A stretch of DNA of 64,000 bases from Catellatospora sichuanensis (GCF_007483665.1 NZ_ML660189.1:1-64000), one strand, 5' to 3'; shown: positions 25,067 through 33,120, numbered from the stretch's first letter. Numbers and translations are program-made. Notes: a model not told the origin generated them from the sequence alone.

Positions 25067-26119
25067 ATGAGGTTCGAGGTCAGTCATGTGCTGGATGCGA
25101 TCGAGCGGCGGCTGGGCACTGACCCGGCTCTCGCCGCCGGGGTGCTCGACGTGGCTGAATTGATCTATTGCGCCGACCTGGATGGCGGTCGCCCCGCCAA
25201 CCTGGTCCGGCTCGGCATGGTGGTCGACGGGCTCGCGCGCCAGGTCGGCGAGGAGCACGTCTCGGCGTACTGCGTCGTCGACAAGTCCCTGCTCTCCAAC
25301 CAGGACCTGACCTCCAACGAGCGCATGGTCATGCGCCGCTGGGGCGACGACGGCGTCGTCGAGGTCGTGGTCGGTGCGGCCGCGCGGGTCGTGGAGGTCT
25401 CCGAGCTCACCGGCCTGCCGATCGTCTCGCGGGTGCTGCCCGCGGTGTGGTCGCCGCTGCCCGGCGCGGGCGGCACCGTGCTGCAGCCGCGCGGGCCCGT
25501 GCCGACCGGCCCGTCGCCGGTCGGCCGCCAGCTCACCGCACGCTGGTGGCACTGCCCGGACCCGGACTGCGCCAACTTCGGCCCGGCCCGCCGCGGCAGC
25601 GGTCAGCCCGTGCCGCGGCTGCGCAACGGCCAGCCGATCTGCCCCCGGCACGACGCCCCGCTGGGCGACTCCGGCCCGCGCCCGCCACAGCAGGTGCTCG
25701 CGGTGCGGGTGGACGGCGTGATCCGGACCCGGTTCGTGGTGACCGCCGCCGGGCCGGTGGTGGTGGGCCGTGCCCCCGACGGCGGCCAGGGCCAGGTCGG
25801 CATCCAGCTCGGCCCGTGGCTGAGCGAGGACGCCCGGGCCAAGGTCAGCCGCGCCCACGTCTCGGTCGCGCTCAGCCCGCAGGGCGTCTCCGTCACCGAT
25901 CTGAGCATGAACGGCACCCTGGTCCGCCTGGGCGGCGCCGCCGACGGCGAACTCCAGCTCAGCCGCGGCGCGACCCGCCAGCTCGGCGTCTCCGACATCG
26001 TCGAACTCTTCCCCGGCGTCGAGATCGGTCGCATCGGCGCCCTCGCCAGCAGCCGCCCCCTCGACTCCGCCTCCGTCATGTCCGACGCCCCCACCATGAC
26101 CTTCCGCCCCGGCTACTGA
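25067..26119 (+). CDS. FHA-domain protein
   Basis: This 350-residue soluble protein has a C-terminal forkhead-associated domain (about 215-335), which binds phosphothreonine peptides: VVVGRAPD, a KVSRAHVSV segment with the conserved Ser-x-x-His, and DLSMNGTLVRL with the Asn that contacts the phosphopeptide backbone. The N-terminal 130 residues are an unrecognised alpha/beta region; the middle holds WHCPDPDCANFGPARRG and ICPRHDAPLG, four Cys/His positions that could form a zinc finger. Proteins of this kind are phospho-readouts of Ser/Thr kinases, although no kinase gene is in the window. Its stop is followed within five bases by a dispersed repeat. Confidence 0.87.
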   Translation: MRFEVSHVLDAIERRLGTDPALAAGVLDVAELIYCADLDGGRPANLVRLGMVVDGLARQVGEEHVSAYCVVDKSLLSNQDLTSNERMVMRRWGDDGVVEVVVGAAARVVEVSELTGLPIVSRVLPAVWSPLPGAGGTVLQPRGPVPTGPSPVGRQLTARWWHCPDPDCANFGPARRGSGQPVPRLRNGQPICPRHDAPLGDSGPRPPQQVLAVRVDGVIRTRFVVTAAGPVVVGRAPDGGQGQVGIQLGPWLSEDARAKVSRAHVSVALSPQGVSVTDLSMNGTLVRLGGAADGELQLSRGATRQLGVSDIVELFPGVEIGRIGALASSRPLDSASVMSDAPTMTFRPGY

Positions 26120-26124
26120 CGAAA

Positions 26125-26176
26125 GGAAGGGCACCTTCACAACGCTATGCGTAGAGGAAGGGCACCTTCTTAACGC
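26125..26176. repeat. Dispersed GGAAGGGCACCTT double repeat, copy 1
   Basis: Two units of GGAAGGGCACCTT begin at 26125 and 26156 (31-base period), the second followed by CTTAACGC. The core GAAGG-GCA-CCTTC is palindromic. The same two-unit arrangement with the same period occurs at 61205-61256, again just behind a stop codon. Confidence 0.88.
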
Positions 26177-26211
26177 GAAGGCGCCCCCTGCCGGGCGGGG
26201 GGCGCCTTCGC
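26175..26211 (+). terminator. GC-rich hairpin after the FHA gene
   Basis: GCGAAGGCGCCCCC (26175-26188) pairs perfectly with GGGGGCGCCTTCGC (26198-26211) around a nine-base loop, 55 bases after the stop of the FHA gene and fused to the end of the double repeat. Confidence 0.7.
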
Positions 26212-26268
26212 GCTTCGAACCGCGCGGACACCGCGCCCGCGCACCGCGCGCAGTGCCCGCACAACTCA

Positions 26269-26313
26269 TAAAGACTTGCGGCCTCAGAGTGCTTCTGAGG
26301 CCGCAAGTCTTTA
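26269..26313. terminator. Perfect 20-base stem hairpin between convergent genes
   Basis: Arms 26269-26288 and 26294-26313 are perfectly complementary (TAAAGACTTGCGGCCTCAGA with its complement) with a GTGCT loop. Flanking A/T residues lie at the stem ends, so on either strand the stem closes into a short T run. It lies 33 bases after the rocD stop (minus strand) and should terminate both directions. Confidence 0.78.
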
Positions 26314-26345
26314 AGAGTCGCCGCAGAGGAGGCGGTTGGGCGAAC

Positions 26346-27566
26346 TCAGGCTGCGCCGATGACCTCGGCGAGCTGGCGTACGGCCCAGGTGATCTCGTCT
26401 TCGGAGATGACCAGGGGCGGGGCCAGGCGGATCGTGGTGCCGTGGGTGTCCTTGGCGAGCATGCCGCGGGCCATCAGCTTCTCGGACGCCTGGCGTCCGG
26501 TCATCACACCCGGGTCGATGTCGACGCCGGCCCACAGGCCGCGGCCGCGCACGGCGGTGACGCCCCGGCCCATCAGCGCCCGCAGCTGCTCGTGCATCAG
26601 CGCGCCGAGCTCGGCCGAGCGCCGCTGGTACTCGCCGGTCTCCAGCAGCTTGATGACCTCGATGCCGACCGCGCAGGACAGCGGGTTGCCGCCGAAGGTC
26701 GAGCCGTGCTGTCCGGGCTTGAGTACGCCGAGCACCTCACGGCTGGCGGCGACGGCGGAGACGGGCACGATGCCGCCGCCCAGCGCCTTGCCCATGATGT
26801 GCATGTCCGGCTTGACGTCCTCGTGGTCCACGGCGAACGTGCGCCCGGTGCGGGCGAGCCCGCTCTGGATCTCGTCGGCCAGGAACAGCACGTTGCGGCT
26901 GCTGCACAGGGCCCGTACACCGGAGAGGTAACCGTCCGGCGGGACCAGCACGCCGGCCTCGCCCTGGATCGGCTCCAGCAGCACCGCGACGGTGTAGTCG
27001 TCGATCGCCTCGGCCAGCGCCTCCAGGTCGCCGTACGCGACGATCTCGAAGCCCGGGGTGTACGGCCCGAAGTCGGCCCGCGCGTCCTCGTCGGTGGAGA
27101 AGCTGATGATCGTGGTGGTACGGCCGTGGAAGTTGTCCGCCGCCACGATGATTTTCGCCTGGCCGTCGGGCACGCCCTTGACCTGGTAGCCCCACTTGCG
27201 GGCCACCTTGACCGCGGTCTCCACGGCCTCCGCGCCGGTGTTCATCGGCAGCACCAGGTCCTGGCCGGTCAGCTCCGCCAGGCGGTGGCAGAACTCGGCG
27301 AACTGGTCGTGGATGAACGCACGGCTGGTCAGCGTGAGCCGGTCCAGCTGGGCGTGCGCGGCGGCGATCAGCGCCGGGTGCCGGTGGCCGAAGTTCAGCG
27401 CCGAGTACCCGGACAGGAAGTCCAGGTAGCGCCGTCCGTCCACGTCGGTGACCCAGCAGCCTTCGGCTTCCGTGATCACGACGGGCAGCGGATGGTAGTT
27501 GTGCGCCGTGTACCGCTCCGCCTCGTCTACCGCAGACGGCGTACGGCTGTCGACGATCGAGTTCAT
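26346..27566 (-). CDS. rocD: Ornithine aminotransferase
   Basis: This 406-residue PLP-dependent class III aminotransferase should convert ornithine and 2-oxoglutarate to glutamate-5-semialdehyde and glutamate, linking arginine breakdown to proline and glutamate. Signatures: the N-terminal AHNYHPLPVVI, the PLP-phosphate loop MNTGAEAVETAVKVARKWGY, ADEIQSGLARTGR with the ring-stacking Asp, and Lys260 in GKALGGGIVPVSAV, which forms the Schiff base. The start is the ATG at 27564-27566, which overlaps the stop of ddaH (ATGA), so the genes are translated together. Length and motifs match bacterial RocD. A perfect hairpin terminator lies downstream. Confidence 0.95.
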   Translation of the reverse strand: MNSIVDSRTPSAVDEAERYTAHNYHPLPVVITEAEGCWVTDVDGRRYLDFLSGYSALNFGHRHPALIAAAHAQLDRLTLTSRAFIHDQFAEFCHRLAELTGQDLVLPMNTGAEAVETAVKVARKWGYQVKGVPDGQAKIIVAADNFHGRTTTIISFSTDEDARADFGPYTPGFEIVAYGDLEALAEAIDDYTVAVLLEPIQGEAGVLVPPDGYLSGVRALCSSRNVLFLADEIQSGLARTGRTFAVDHEDVKPDMHIMGKALGGGIVPVSAVAASREVLGVLKPGQHGSTFGGNPLSCAVGIEVIKLLETGEYQRRSAELGALMHEQLRALMGRGVTAVRGRGLWAGVDIDPGVMTGRQASEKLMARGMLAKDTHGTTIRLAPPLVISEDEITWAVRQLAEVIGAA

Positions 27567-28372
27567 GACCGCAGCTCCAGGGTGCAGCACTTGGGTCCAC
27601 CACCGGCCAGTCGCAGCTCGGAGACGTCCACTCCGATCGGCTCGTAGCCGGCCTTGCGCAACTCCTCCGCGAGGTGGGTGGCCTGGACCGGCACCACGAC
27701 GTTCTCGCCGTCGCTGACCGCGTTGAGTCCCAGCACCTCCGCATCCTCGATGTTAGCGATCACGGCGTTCGGGAACAGCTGGCGCAGCACATTCTGGCTG
27801 CCGGGCGAGAACGCCTCGGGCAGGTACGCGATGTTGGCCGGCTTGCCGTCGGCACCGGTCGACAGCACCGCGAGCGCGGTGTCGAGGTGGTAGAAACGCG
27901 GGTCCACGAGCTGCAGTGTGATCACGGGGCGGCCGAAGATCTCCTGCACCTCGGCGTGCGAGGCGTGCGCGGTGCGGAAGCCGGTGCCCGCCAGCACGTA
28001 CTCGCCGGCCAGGAGGATGTCGCCCTCGCCCTCGTTGACGTGCTTCGCGTCGTGCACCTCGTAACCGGCGCGGTCGGCCCAGTCGCGGTAGGCCGGACCC
28101 TCGTCGGCCCGCTCGGCATGGCGGAACTGCGCCGTGAACATCTTGCCGTCGATCACCGTGCCGCCGTTGGCGGCGAAGACCATGTCGGGCAGGCCCGCGA
28201 TGGGGTCGATGAGCTCGATCTGATGTCCGAGGTTCTCGTACGTGGCCTTGAGGCTCTCCCACTGGCTGATGGCCAGGGTGGTGTCGTACGGCGCGGCCGG
28301 GTCCATCCAGGGGTTGATCTTGTAGGTGACGGCGAAGTGGGTGGGCCGGCACATCAGAAAGCGCTTCTGCAT
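27563..28372 (-). CDS. ddaH: Dimethylargininase / arginine-deiminase-superfamily hydrolase
   Basis: The 269-residue protein belongs to the guanidino-group-modifying superfamily, closest in layout to DDAH, which hydrolyses N-omega-methylated arginines to citrulline. Visible active-site residues are DMVFAANGG (about 63-71), the acidic EGEGD (about 114-118), His162 in FYHLDTA and the nucleophile region GGGPKCCTLE (Cys262/Cys263) at the C-terminus. Pairing and overlap with rocD suggest the operon feeds arginine-derived carbon and nitrogen into glutamate; some superfamily members act on other guanidino compounds, so the exact substrate is inferred. About 200 bases upstream contain no gene, and an AT-rich tract (28385-28445) probably holds the promoter. 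Confidence 0.86.
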   Translation of the reverse strand: MQKRFLMCRPTHFAVTYKINPWMDPAAPYDTTLAISQWESLKATYENLGHQIELIDPIAGLPDMVFAANGGTVIDGKMFTAQFRHAERADEGPAYRDWADRAGYEVHDAKHVNEGEGDILLAGEYVLAGTGFRTAHASHAEVQEIFGRPVITLQLVDPRFYHLDTALAVLSTGADGKPANIAYLPEAFSPGSQNVLRQLFPNAVIANIEDAEVLGLNAVSDGENVVVPVQATHLAEELRKAGYEPIGVDVSELRLAGGGPKCCTLELRS

Positions 28373-28524
28373 GGCCCTAACGCTAGAGGGGAAGATCGCA
28401 GCATAACCATCATTCGCTCATGCTTATGACCTTGGTTTCTTGCGTAGTTCACCCTGTCGACCAACGATCCGTTGCGTGGCGCACGGGATGCGCTTTCCGC
28501 AGGCCTCCCCGAACCGCGGGCGGC

Positions 28525-28566
28525 GGTCCGGGCCGCGTCGCCCCCGTGGGTGACGCGGCCCGGACC
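28525..28566 (-). terminator. Terminator of the sigma-factor operon
   Basis: A perfect 15-base stem, GGTCCGGGCCGCGTC (28525-28539) with GACGCGGCCCGGACC (28552-28566), lies four bases beyond the stop of the minus-strand gene ending at 28570. Confidence 0.75.
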
Positions 28567-28569
28567 CGG

Positions 28570-29349
28570 CTAAGCGGGATCGCAGTAGGAGTGGAACGGG
28601 TACCAGTGCAGCGGCGTGAACGCCGCGTACGGGCTACCGCCCTTGAACGCCTCCCGGCCGCTCGACCAGGGGATCGTGCTCTTGATGGCGCCGCGGCCCT
28701 GGACGACGAAGGCCGCGGTGCAGCCCTCGACGTCCTCGGGGCCGCCCCAGCCGGGCAGCCCGATCGAGCGCCGGACGTGGGCGTGGTCGACGTAACTGCG
28801 TCCTGACGCGGTCAGCACCAGAGTGTCCGCGTCCTGCACCCGGTAGACGACCCAGAAGAAGTACAGCTTCTCCCCGGTGCACAGGTTCGGCAGCGCGTCC
28901 ACTTCGACCAGGGCGGGCGGGCCGTCGTCCACCACCGAGATGTAGCCGCCGGGCCTGCAGTTCTTGCCGCTCCCGGTGCCGCTGCCGGAGGACGTGCGGC
29001 TGGTGGTCGGGCGGGCGGCCGACGGAGTGACCCGCGCCGGTGAGGGCGAAGCGCTGCCGCTCGGCGAGGCCGTGGCCGACGGGGACGCGGTGCCGCTCGG
29101 CGACGGGGACGGCGTGGTCGAGGGGTTCACCACCGGCGCCGGTCCTGGGCGCTGCTGTGCCAGCACGGCCGCGGGCAGGGCCGTCAGCAGCGCCAGCATG
29201 GTGCACAGCACCAGCACGCGATTGCGGCGGCGGGCGCGGGCGCGGCGCAGTGCCCCTGCCGGGCCCGGGGGCGTGATCTCCGGCATCGCGGCCGCCCGGA
29301 AGTCGCCGACCGCCCGGGCGAAGAGCTCTTCGTGCTGCGGCTCAGACAT
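28570..29349 (-). CDS. Membrane-anchored protein co-encoded with an ECF sigma factor
   Basis: The 259-residue product has a 43-residue cytoplasmic segment (ELFARAVGDFRAAAMPEITPPG), one TM helix (about 44-64, VLVLCTMLALLTALPAAVL), a Ser/Thr/Pro-rich stalk (about 70-120) and an extracytoplasmic domain of about 140 residues with four cysteines (NCRPGG, NLCTGEK, EGCTAAF, SYCDPA), likely two disulfides. It overlaps the sigma gene by eight bases, with GGAGG seven bases before the ATG at 29347-29349. Its position suggests an anti-sigma factor or the sensor of the system; the short cytoplasmic part has no zinc-binding HXXXCXXC anti-sigma motif. The ectodomain fold is not recognised. Confidence 0.78.
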   Translation of the reverse strand: MSEPQHEELFARAVGDFRAAAMPEITPPGPAGALRRARARRRNRVLVLCTMLALLTALPAAVLAQQRPGPAPVVNPSTTPSPSPSGTASPSATASPSGSASPSPARVTPSAARPTTSRTSSGSGTGSGKNCRPGGYISVVDDGPPALVEVDALPNLCTGEKLYFFWVVYRVQDADTLVLTASGRSYVDHAHVRRSIGLPGWGGPEDVEGCTAAFVVQGRGAIKSTIPWSSGREAFKGGSPYAAFTPLHWYPFHSYCDPA

Positions 29350-29899
29350 CGCGACCCTCCTCTGCCGCACCGGTGAGGTGCGCCGCCATGGCGGTACGTG
29401 CGCGGTGCAGCCACGACTTGACGGTTCCTTCGGGGGTGCGTTCCTGATCTGCGATCTGCGCTATGGACAGGTCGGCGAGATAGTGCAGCACGAACGCGCG
29501 CCGCTGCCGCTCGGGCAACTTCGACAGTGCGCGGATGAGCGCGACGCGATCCGGCTCGGGCCCGGCCACCTGCTCCTGCCTTTGCCGGCCCAGGAACAAC
29601 GCCAGCCGTTGCTGGCGGCGATGGCGGGTCTTGGCCAGGTTCCACGCAACGTGCCGCACCCAGGCGCCGGGATCGGCGTATCCGGTGAGCCGGCCCCACC
29701 GGGGCAGCGCGCGGGCGAATGCCTCCTGGGTGACGTCCTGCGCCTCGGCCAGGCTGCCGAGGTACGCCGCAAGCTGGATCGTGATCTTGTGAAAGTGGGC
29801 GGCGTAACACTCCTCGAAGTCCACGAGGGCGGCGCCCTTGTGCCCCGCTCCCGCCTGTTCCGGCGGTGAGTCAGCCTGTCTGATCGACAACGCCGTCAT
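29342..29899 (-). CDS. ECF-type RNA polymerase sigma factor (SigE-like family)
   Basis: The 185-residue protein has region 2 (about 28-90: DFEECYAAHFHKITIQLAAYLGSLAEAQDVTQEAFARAL, then WGRLTGYADPGAWVRHVAWNLAKTRHRR) for core binding and -10 recognition, and region 4 (about 125-178: LSKLPERQRRAFVLHYLADLSIAQIADQERTPEGTVKSWLHRART) with a helix-turn-helix for -35 recognition. It directs transcription of a small regulon, presumably including its own operon, and is followed by the coupled membrane protein. The start at ATG 29897-29899 has a weak ribosome site; a GTG about 25 codons inside, right before DFEECY, would give the usual family length and is a good alternative. Confidence 0.92.
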   Translation of the reverse strand: MTALSIRQADSPPEQAGAGHKGAALVDFEECYAAHFHKITIQLAAYLGSLAEAQDVTQEAFARALPRWGRLTGYADPGAWVRHVAWNLAKTRHRRQQRLALFLGRQRQEQVAGPEPDRVALIRALSKLPERQRRAFVLHYLADLSIAQIADQERTPEGTVKSWLHRARTAMAAHLTGAAEEGRDV

Positions 29900-30158
29900 C
29901 TGCCAATCCGTTCGTCCCCGTGAGCCGACTCCCGGCCCGTCGCGCTATCACCACGCAGGCGTCCGCAAGGTTGCAGCCCGACCGGAGAATTTTTCAGGTC
30001 CGGTCACTGTAGTCAGCTCGGCTTCCGGCCTGGGGTCGTGCTGTGCGCAGGCGCGGCGGGTCGAGCGGCCGGGCGGTACACCGTCCCTGGCGAACCGATT
30101 CGCGCCTGCCCCGTGGGGCGGTTCCGTGGGGCGCTGAACTGTCGTTAAAGTGCGGCGC

Positions 30159-30917
30159 ATGACTGACAGCCAGAGAGTAGCGATCGTCACCGGCGCCGCC
30201 CGGGGCATCGGCGCGGCCACTGCCCGGCGGCTCGCCGCCGACGGGTTCGCCGTCGCCGCCGTCGACCTCACCGAGGACAACTGCGCCGACACCGTCGCCG
30301 CGATCACCAAGGCCGGCGGCCGGGCCATCGCGGTCGGCGCGGACGTCTCCGACTCCGCCGCCGTGGAGACCGCCGTGGCGCACGTCGCGGCCACCCTCGG
30401 CGCGCCGTCCGCGCTGGTCAACAACGCGGGCGTGCTCCGCGACAACCTGCTGTTCAAGATGAGCGACAGCGACTGGGACACCGTCATGTCGGTGCACCTG
30501 CGCGGCGCGTTCCTGTGCAGCCGGGCCGTGCAGAAGCACATGGTCGAGCAGAAGTACGGCCGGATCGTGTCCCTGTCCAGCACCTCGGCGCTGGGCAACC
30601 GGGGCCAGGCCAACTACGCCGCGGCCAAGGCCGGCCTGCAGGGCTTCACCAAGACCCTCGCCATCGAACTGGGCCCGTTCGGCATCACCGCGAACGCGGT
30701 CGCGCCGGGCTTCATCGTCACCGAGATGACCGCCGCCACCGCGGCCCGTGTCGGCGTCGACTTCGAGGCGTTCCAGGCGGCGCGGGCGGCGGAGACCCCG
30801 GTGCGCCGGGTCGGCACCCCCGCCGACGTCGCGCACGCGATCTCGTACCTGGTCAGCGAGGGCGCCGGCTTCGTCACCGGCCAGGTCATCTACGTGGCCG
30901 GCGGCCCGCGCGGCTAG
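30159..30917 (+). CDS. Short-chain dehydrogenase/reductase, FabG-like
   Basis: This 252-residue NAD(P)-dependent oxidoreductase has the Rossmann motif TGAARGIG (11-18), an acidic VDLTED after beta-2 that favours NAD(H), NNAG (88-91), the catalytic Ser near 140 (SLSSTSAL) and Tyr153-x3-Lys157 (YAAAK), plus the C-terminal GFVTGQVIYVAGGP typical of 3-oxoacyl-ACP reductases. The usual Asn of the SDR tetrad is replaced by His (MSVHLRG), as in several FabG4-like proteins. Substrate (3-oxoacyl-ACP, acyl-CoA or another ketone) cannot be fixed. It stands alone, and a 20-base stem hairpin begins 14 bases after its stop. ATG 30159 is preferred to the in-frame GTG at 30150. Confidence 0.88.
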   Translation: MTDSQRVAIVTGAARGIGAATARRLAADGFAVAAVDLTEDNCADTVAAITKAGGRAIAVGADVSDSAAVETAVAHVAATLGAPSALVNNAGVLRDNLLFKMSDSDWDTVMSVHLRGAFLCSRAVQKHMVEQKYGRIVSLSSTSALGNRGQANYAAAKAGLQGFTKTLAIELGPFGITANAVAPGFIVTEMTAATAARVGVDFEAFQAARAAETPVRRVGTPADVAHAISYLVSEGAGFVTGQVIYVAGGPRG

Positions 30918-30931
30918 TCCGGTACCTCATA

Positions 30932-30990
30932 GACGATGGCCTATCTCATCGGATCCAGGTAGCTCGAATTCGATGAGATAGGCCATCGTC
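30932..30990. terminator. Long stem-loop (20-base arms, 19-base loop) after the SDR gene
   Basis: GACGATGGCCTATCTCATCG (30932-30951) is perfectly complementary to 30971-30990 with a 19-base loop. It is followed by CATAAAAAGC rather than a T run. Geometry matches the hairpins at 7416-7477 and 49287-49346. Confidence 0.65.
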
Positions 30991-31013
30991 CATAAAAAGC
31001 TACTCGCGGGTAT

Positions 31014-31029
31014 TGTGATCTAGCTCACG
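31014..31029. promoter_or_regulatory. CRP/GlxR-type box upstream of the secreted hydrolase
   Basis: TGTGATCTAGCTCACG matches TGTGANNTANNTCACA at every fixed base but the last, including the central TA. It ends 47 bases before the first candidate start of the hydrolase gene, a usual place for a cAMP-receptor-family site. Confidence 0.55.
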
Positions 31030-31034
31030 GCGTG

Positions 31035-31050
31035 GTTACCTCTCGGTAAC
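31035..31050. promoter_or_regulatory. GTTACC-TCTC-GGTAAC palindrome
   Basis: A perfect 6-4-6 inverted repeat five bases after the CRP-like box, followed by a T run (CTTTTT). It could be an operator or a small hairpin in the 5' leader of the hydrolase mRNA. Confidence 0.4.
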
Positions 31051-31076
31051 TTTTTCGAAGCAAGGCCGACACCCCC

Positions 31077-32654
31077 GTGAGGTCCGCCGTGAGGAGATCC
31101 CGATCCCTCCTGACGGTGGTCGTGCTGGCGCTTGTCACCTGGGCCGCTCCCGCCCAGGCCGCCGCCCCGACCACCGGCTTCCGCTTCATCGACATCACCG
31201 CCCCGGACGGGGTGGTGCTCAAGGCCAACGTCATCGAGCCGACCAGCCCGGGACGGCACCCGGCCGTCGTCTTCCCGGCCAGCTGGTCACTCAACGACCT
31301 GGAGTACATCGCCCAGGCGAACGCGCTGGCCCAGGGCGGGTACACCGTGCTGTCGTACACCCCGCGCGGGTGGTGGGCCTCGGGCGGCGAGATCGACACC
31401 GCCGGGCCCAAGGACATCGCCGACGTGTCCCGGGTGCTCGACTGGCTCGTCGCGAACACCACCGCCGACCCGTCCCGCATCGGCATGGCCGGCGTCTCGT
31501 ACGGGGCCGGCATCAGCCTGATCGCGTCCGGCCACGACAGCCGGGTGCGGGCCGTGGCGGCGCTGTCCGGCTGGACCGACCTGGTCGCCTCGCTGTACGG
31601 CGGGGACACCCGGCGGCTGCAGTCCTCGGCGCTGCTGGTCGGCTCGGCGGCGCTGCTCGGCGACACCAGCGACGAGTTCGACGCGATCATCGACGACTTC
31701 TACGCCAACCGGAACATCGCGGGGGTCAAGGAGTTCGCCCGGATCCGGTCGGCGGGCACGTACCTGTCCGGCATCAACACCAACCGCCCGGCGGTGCTGC
31801 TGGCCAACGGGTACGGCGACACCATCTTCCCGCCGAACCAGCTGGTCGACTTCTACGGCGCGCTGGCCGGGCCGAAGCGGCTGGAGTTCGCGCCCGGCGA
31901 CCACGCCATCCCGGAGCTGACCGGCCTGATCGGGCTGGACAACCACGTGTGGACCTCGGTGCGGCGCTGGTTCGACCGCCACCTGTCGGGCATCGCCAAC
32001 GGCATCGACACCGAGCCGCCGGTGGTGCTCCGCTCGCTGACCGGCGGGCCGGTGGAGTCGTACCCGAACTGGGCCGCGGCCAGCACCTCGACCAGGCGCT
32101 ACGGCCTCGGCGAGGTCAACTGGCTGACCGGCACCGGCAAGCTCGGCGGCACGGCGACCACCGGCTGGTCGCGGCGGACCTGGTTCAACGACGACACGGT
32201 CGCCGCGGGCGGCGTGGTGCTGCTGTCCAACGGCCTGCAGGCGCTCACCGGCATCCCGCCGACGGCCTGGCTGCCCGCGGTGGACCGGGACAACGCCGCG
32301 GTCTGGCTGGGTGACGAGGCGTCGAGCGTGGTGCGCATCCGCGGCAGCGCGACCGTGCACGCCCGGTTCACCCCGACCGAGCGCAGCGGCACCGTCGTGG
32401 CGTACCTCTACGACGTCGACTGGGGCGGCACCGGCCGGCTGATCACGCACGCCCCCGTGTCGTGGCTGAACACCGCGGCCGGCACCGCCCGCACAGTCGA
32501 CATCCGGCTGCCGGCGACCAGCTGGGACCTGCCCGCCGGGCACCGGCTCGCGCTGGTGGTCGACGGCCACGACGGCCTCTACCTGGACGAGAACGGCTGG
32601 CTGGGCTCGGTGCTGTTCTCCGGCCAGTCCTGGGTGGACGTCCCGGTCCGCTGA
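31077..32654 (+). CDS. Secreted alpha/beta hydrolase of the CocE/X-Pro dipeptidyl-peptidase (S15) type
   Basis: The exported enzyme is up to 525 residues, with a signal peptide (about 5-29, LLTVVVLALVTWAAPAQAAA), an alpha/beta-hydrolase domain with the nucleophile elbow GVSYGAG (Ser141), acid Asp248 (GYGDTIFP) and His276 (APGDHAIP), and a C-terminal beta-rich jelly-roll region (about 330-525) typical of the S15/CocE superfamily. Family members cleave Xaa-Pro dipeptides, acyl esters or antibiotic side chains; the substrate here is open. Starts at GTG 31077 or GTG 31089 are possible; the second has GAGG six bases upstream. A CRP-like box and a palindrome precede the gene, suggesting catabolite-type control. 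A shared terminator lies downstream. Confidence 0.85.
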   Translation: MRSAVRRSRSLLTVVVLALVTWAAPAQAAAPTTGFRFIDITAPDGVVLKANVIEPTSPGRHPAVVFPASWSLNDLEYIAQANALAQGGYTVLSYTPRGWWASGGEIDTAGPKDIADVSRVLDWLVANTTADPSRIGMAGVSYGAGISLIASGHDSRVRAVAALSGWTDLVASLYGGDTRRLQSSALLVGSAALLGDTSDEFDAIIDDFYANRNIAGVKEFARIRSAGTYLSGINTNRPAVLLANGYGDTIFPPNQLVDFYGALAGPKRLEFAPGDHAIPELTGLIGLDNHVWTSVRRWFDRHLSGIANGIDTEPPVVLRSLTGGPVESYPNWAAASTSTRRYGLGEVNWLTGTGKLGGTATTGWSRRTWFNDDTVAAGGVVLLSNGLQALTGIPPTAWLPAVDRDNAAVWLGDEASSVVRIRGSATVHARFTPTERSGTVVAYLYDVDWGGTGRLITHAPVSWLNTAAGTARTVDIRLPATSWDLPAGHRLALVVDGHDGLYLDENGWLGSVLFSGQSWVDVPVR

Positions 32655-32661
32655 CGGCGCC

Positions 32662-32701
32662 CCCGGAGGCCGCCCGTCGCCAGACAGGGGCGGCCTCCGG
32701 G
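32662..32701. terminator. Bidirectional terminator between convergent genes
   Basis: CCCGGAGGCCGCCC (32662-32675) pairs perfectly with GGGCGGCCTCCGGG (32688-32701), loop of 12 bases, between the stop of the hydrolase at 32654 and the stop of the minus-strand gene at 32707. Confidence 0.75.
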
Positions 32702-32706
32702 TGCGG

Positions 32707-33120
32707 TCAGTCGGCGGTGCTGCCGCGAGGTGGCACCACCAGGGCGTAGATGACCAGGATGCAGAGGGCGATGTTGATCAGCGACCAGAACGGGTATACC
32801 GGCAGGTAGAGCATCTGGAGCAGGGCGGTCGCACCGGCCAGGCCGATGCCCGCGCCGCGGGCCCACTCCTTGCCGGACCAGATGCCCGCGCCGACGGCGA
32901 TCAGCACCGCGCCCAGCAGGACGTGCAGCCAGCCCCAGGTGTTCAGGTTGAACACGTACAGCTCGCCCTGGGTGGACGTGGCGTACGCGGCATACCGGTC
33001 GTTGGCGATCGCGAAGATGCCCTCCACCACGTTGAACACCCCCAGTAGCAGAATGAGCAGGCCGGCGAAGGACAGCCAGCCCGAGCCGATGCGCTCGGTC
33101 GCTTTCGCCACGGTCGACAT
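32707..33120 (-). CDS. DUF7144-like four-helix membrane protein
   Basis: The 137-residue integral membrane protein has four TM helices (LSFAGLLILLLGVFNVVEGIFAI, WGWLHVLLGAVLIAVGAGIW, GIGLAGATALLQMLYLPVYPFW and LINIALCILVIYALVV). The WLSFAG-LL-LGVFNVVEGI, NTWGWLHVLLG and YPFWSLI-IALCILVIYAL blocks match a family of actinobacterial small membrane proteins of unknown function. The start is taken at ATG 33118-33120, with AAGGTGGG upstream; an in-frame start at 33159 would add 13 residues without a ribosome site. It stands alone. Confidence 0.8.
   Translation of the reverse strand: MSTVAKATERIGSGWLSFAGLLILLLGVFNVVEGIFAIANDRYAAYATSTQGELYVFNLNTWGWLHVLLGAVLIAVGAGIWSGKEWARGAGIGLAGATALLQMLYLPVYPFWSLINIALCILVIYALVVPPRGSTAD

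Noticed and set aside
26269-26313. Perfect inverted repeat considered as the ends of a small insertion element
   Set aside because: The loop is five bases, there is no target duplication, and it sits exactly where a terminator for rocD is expected.
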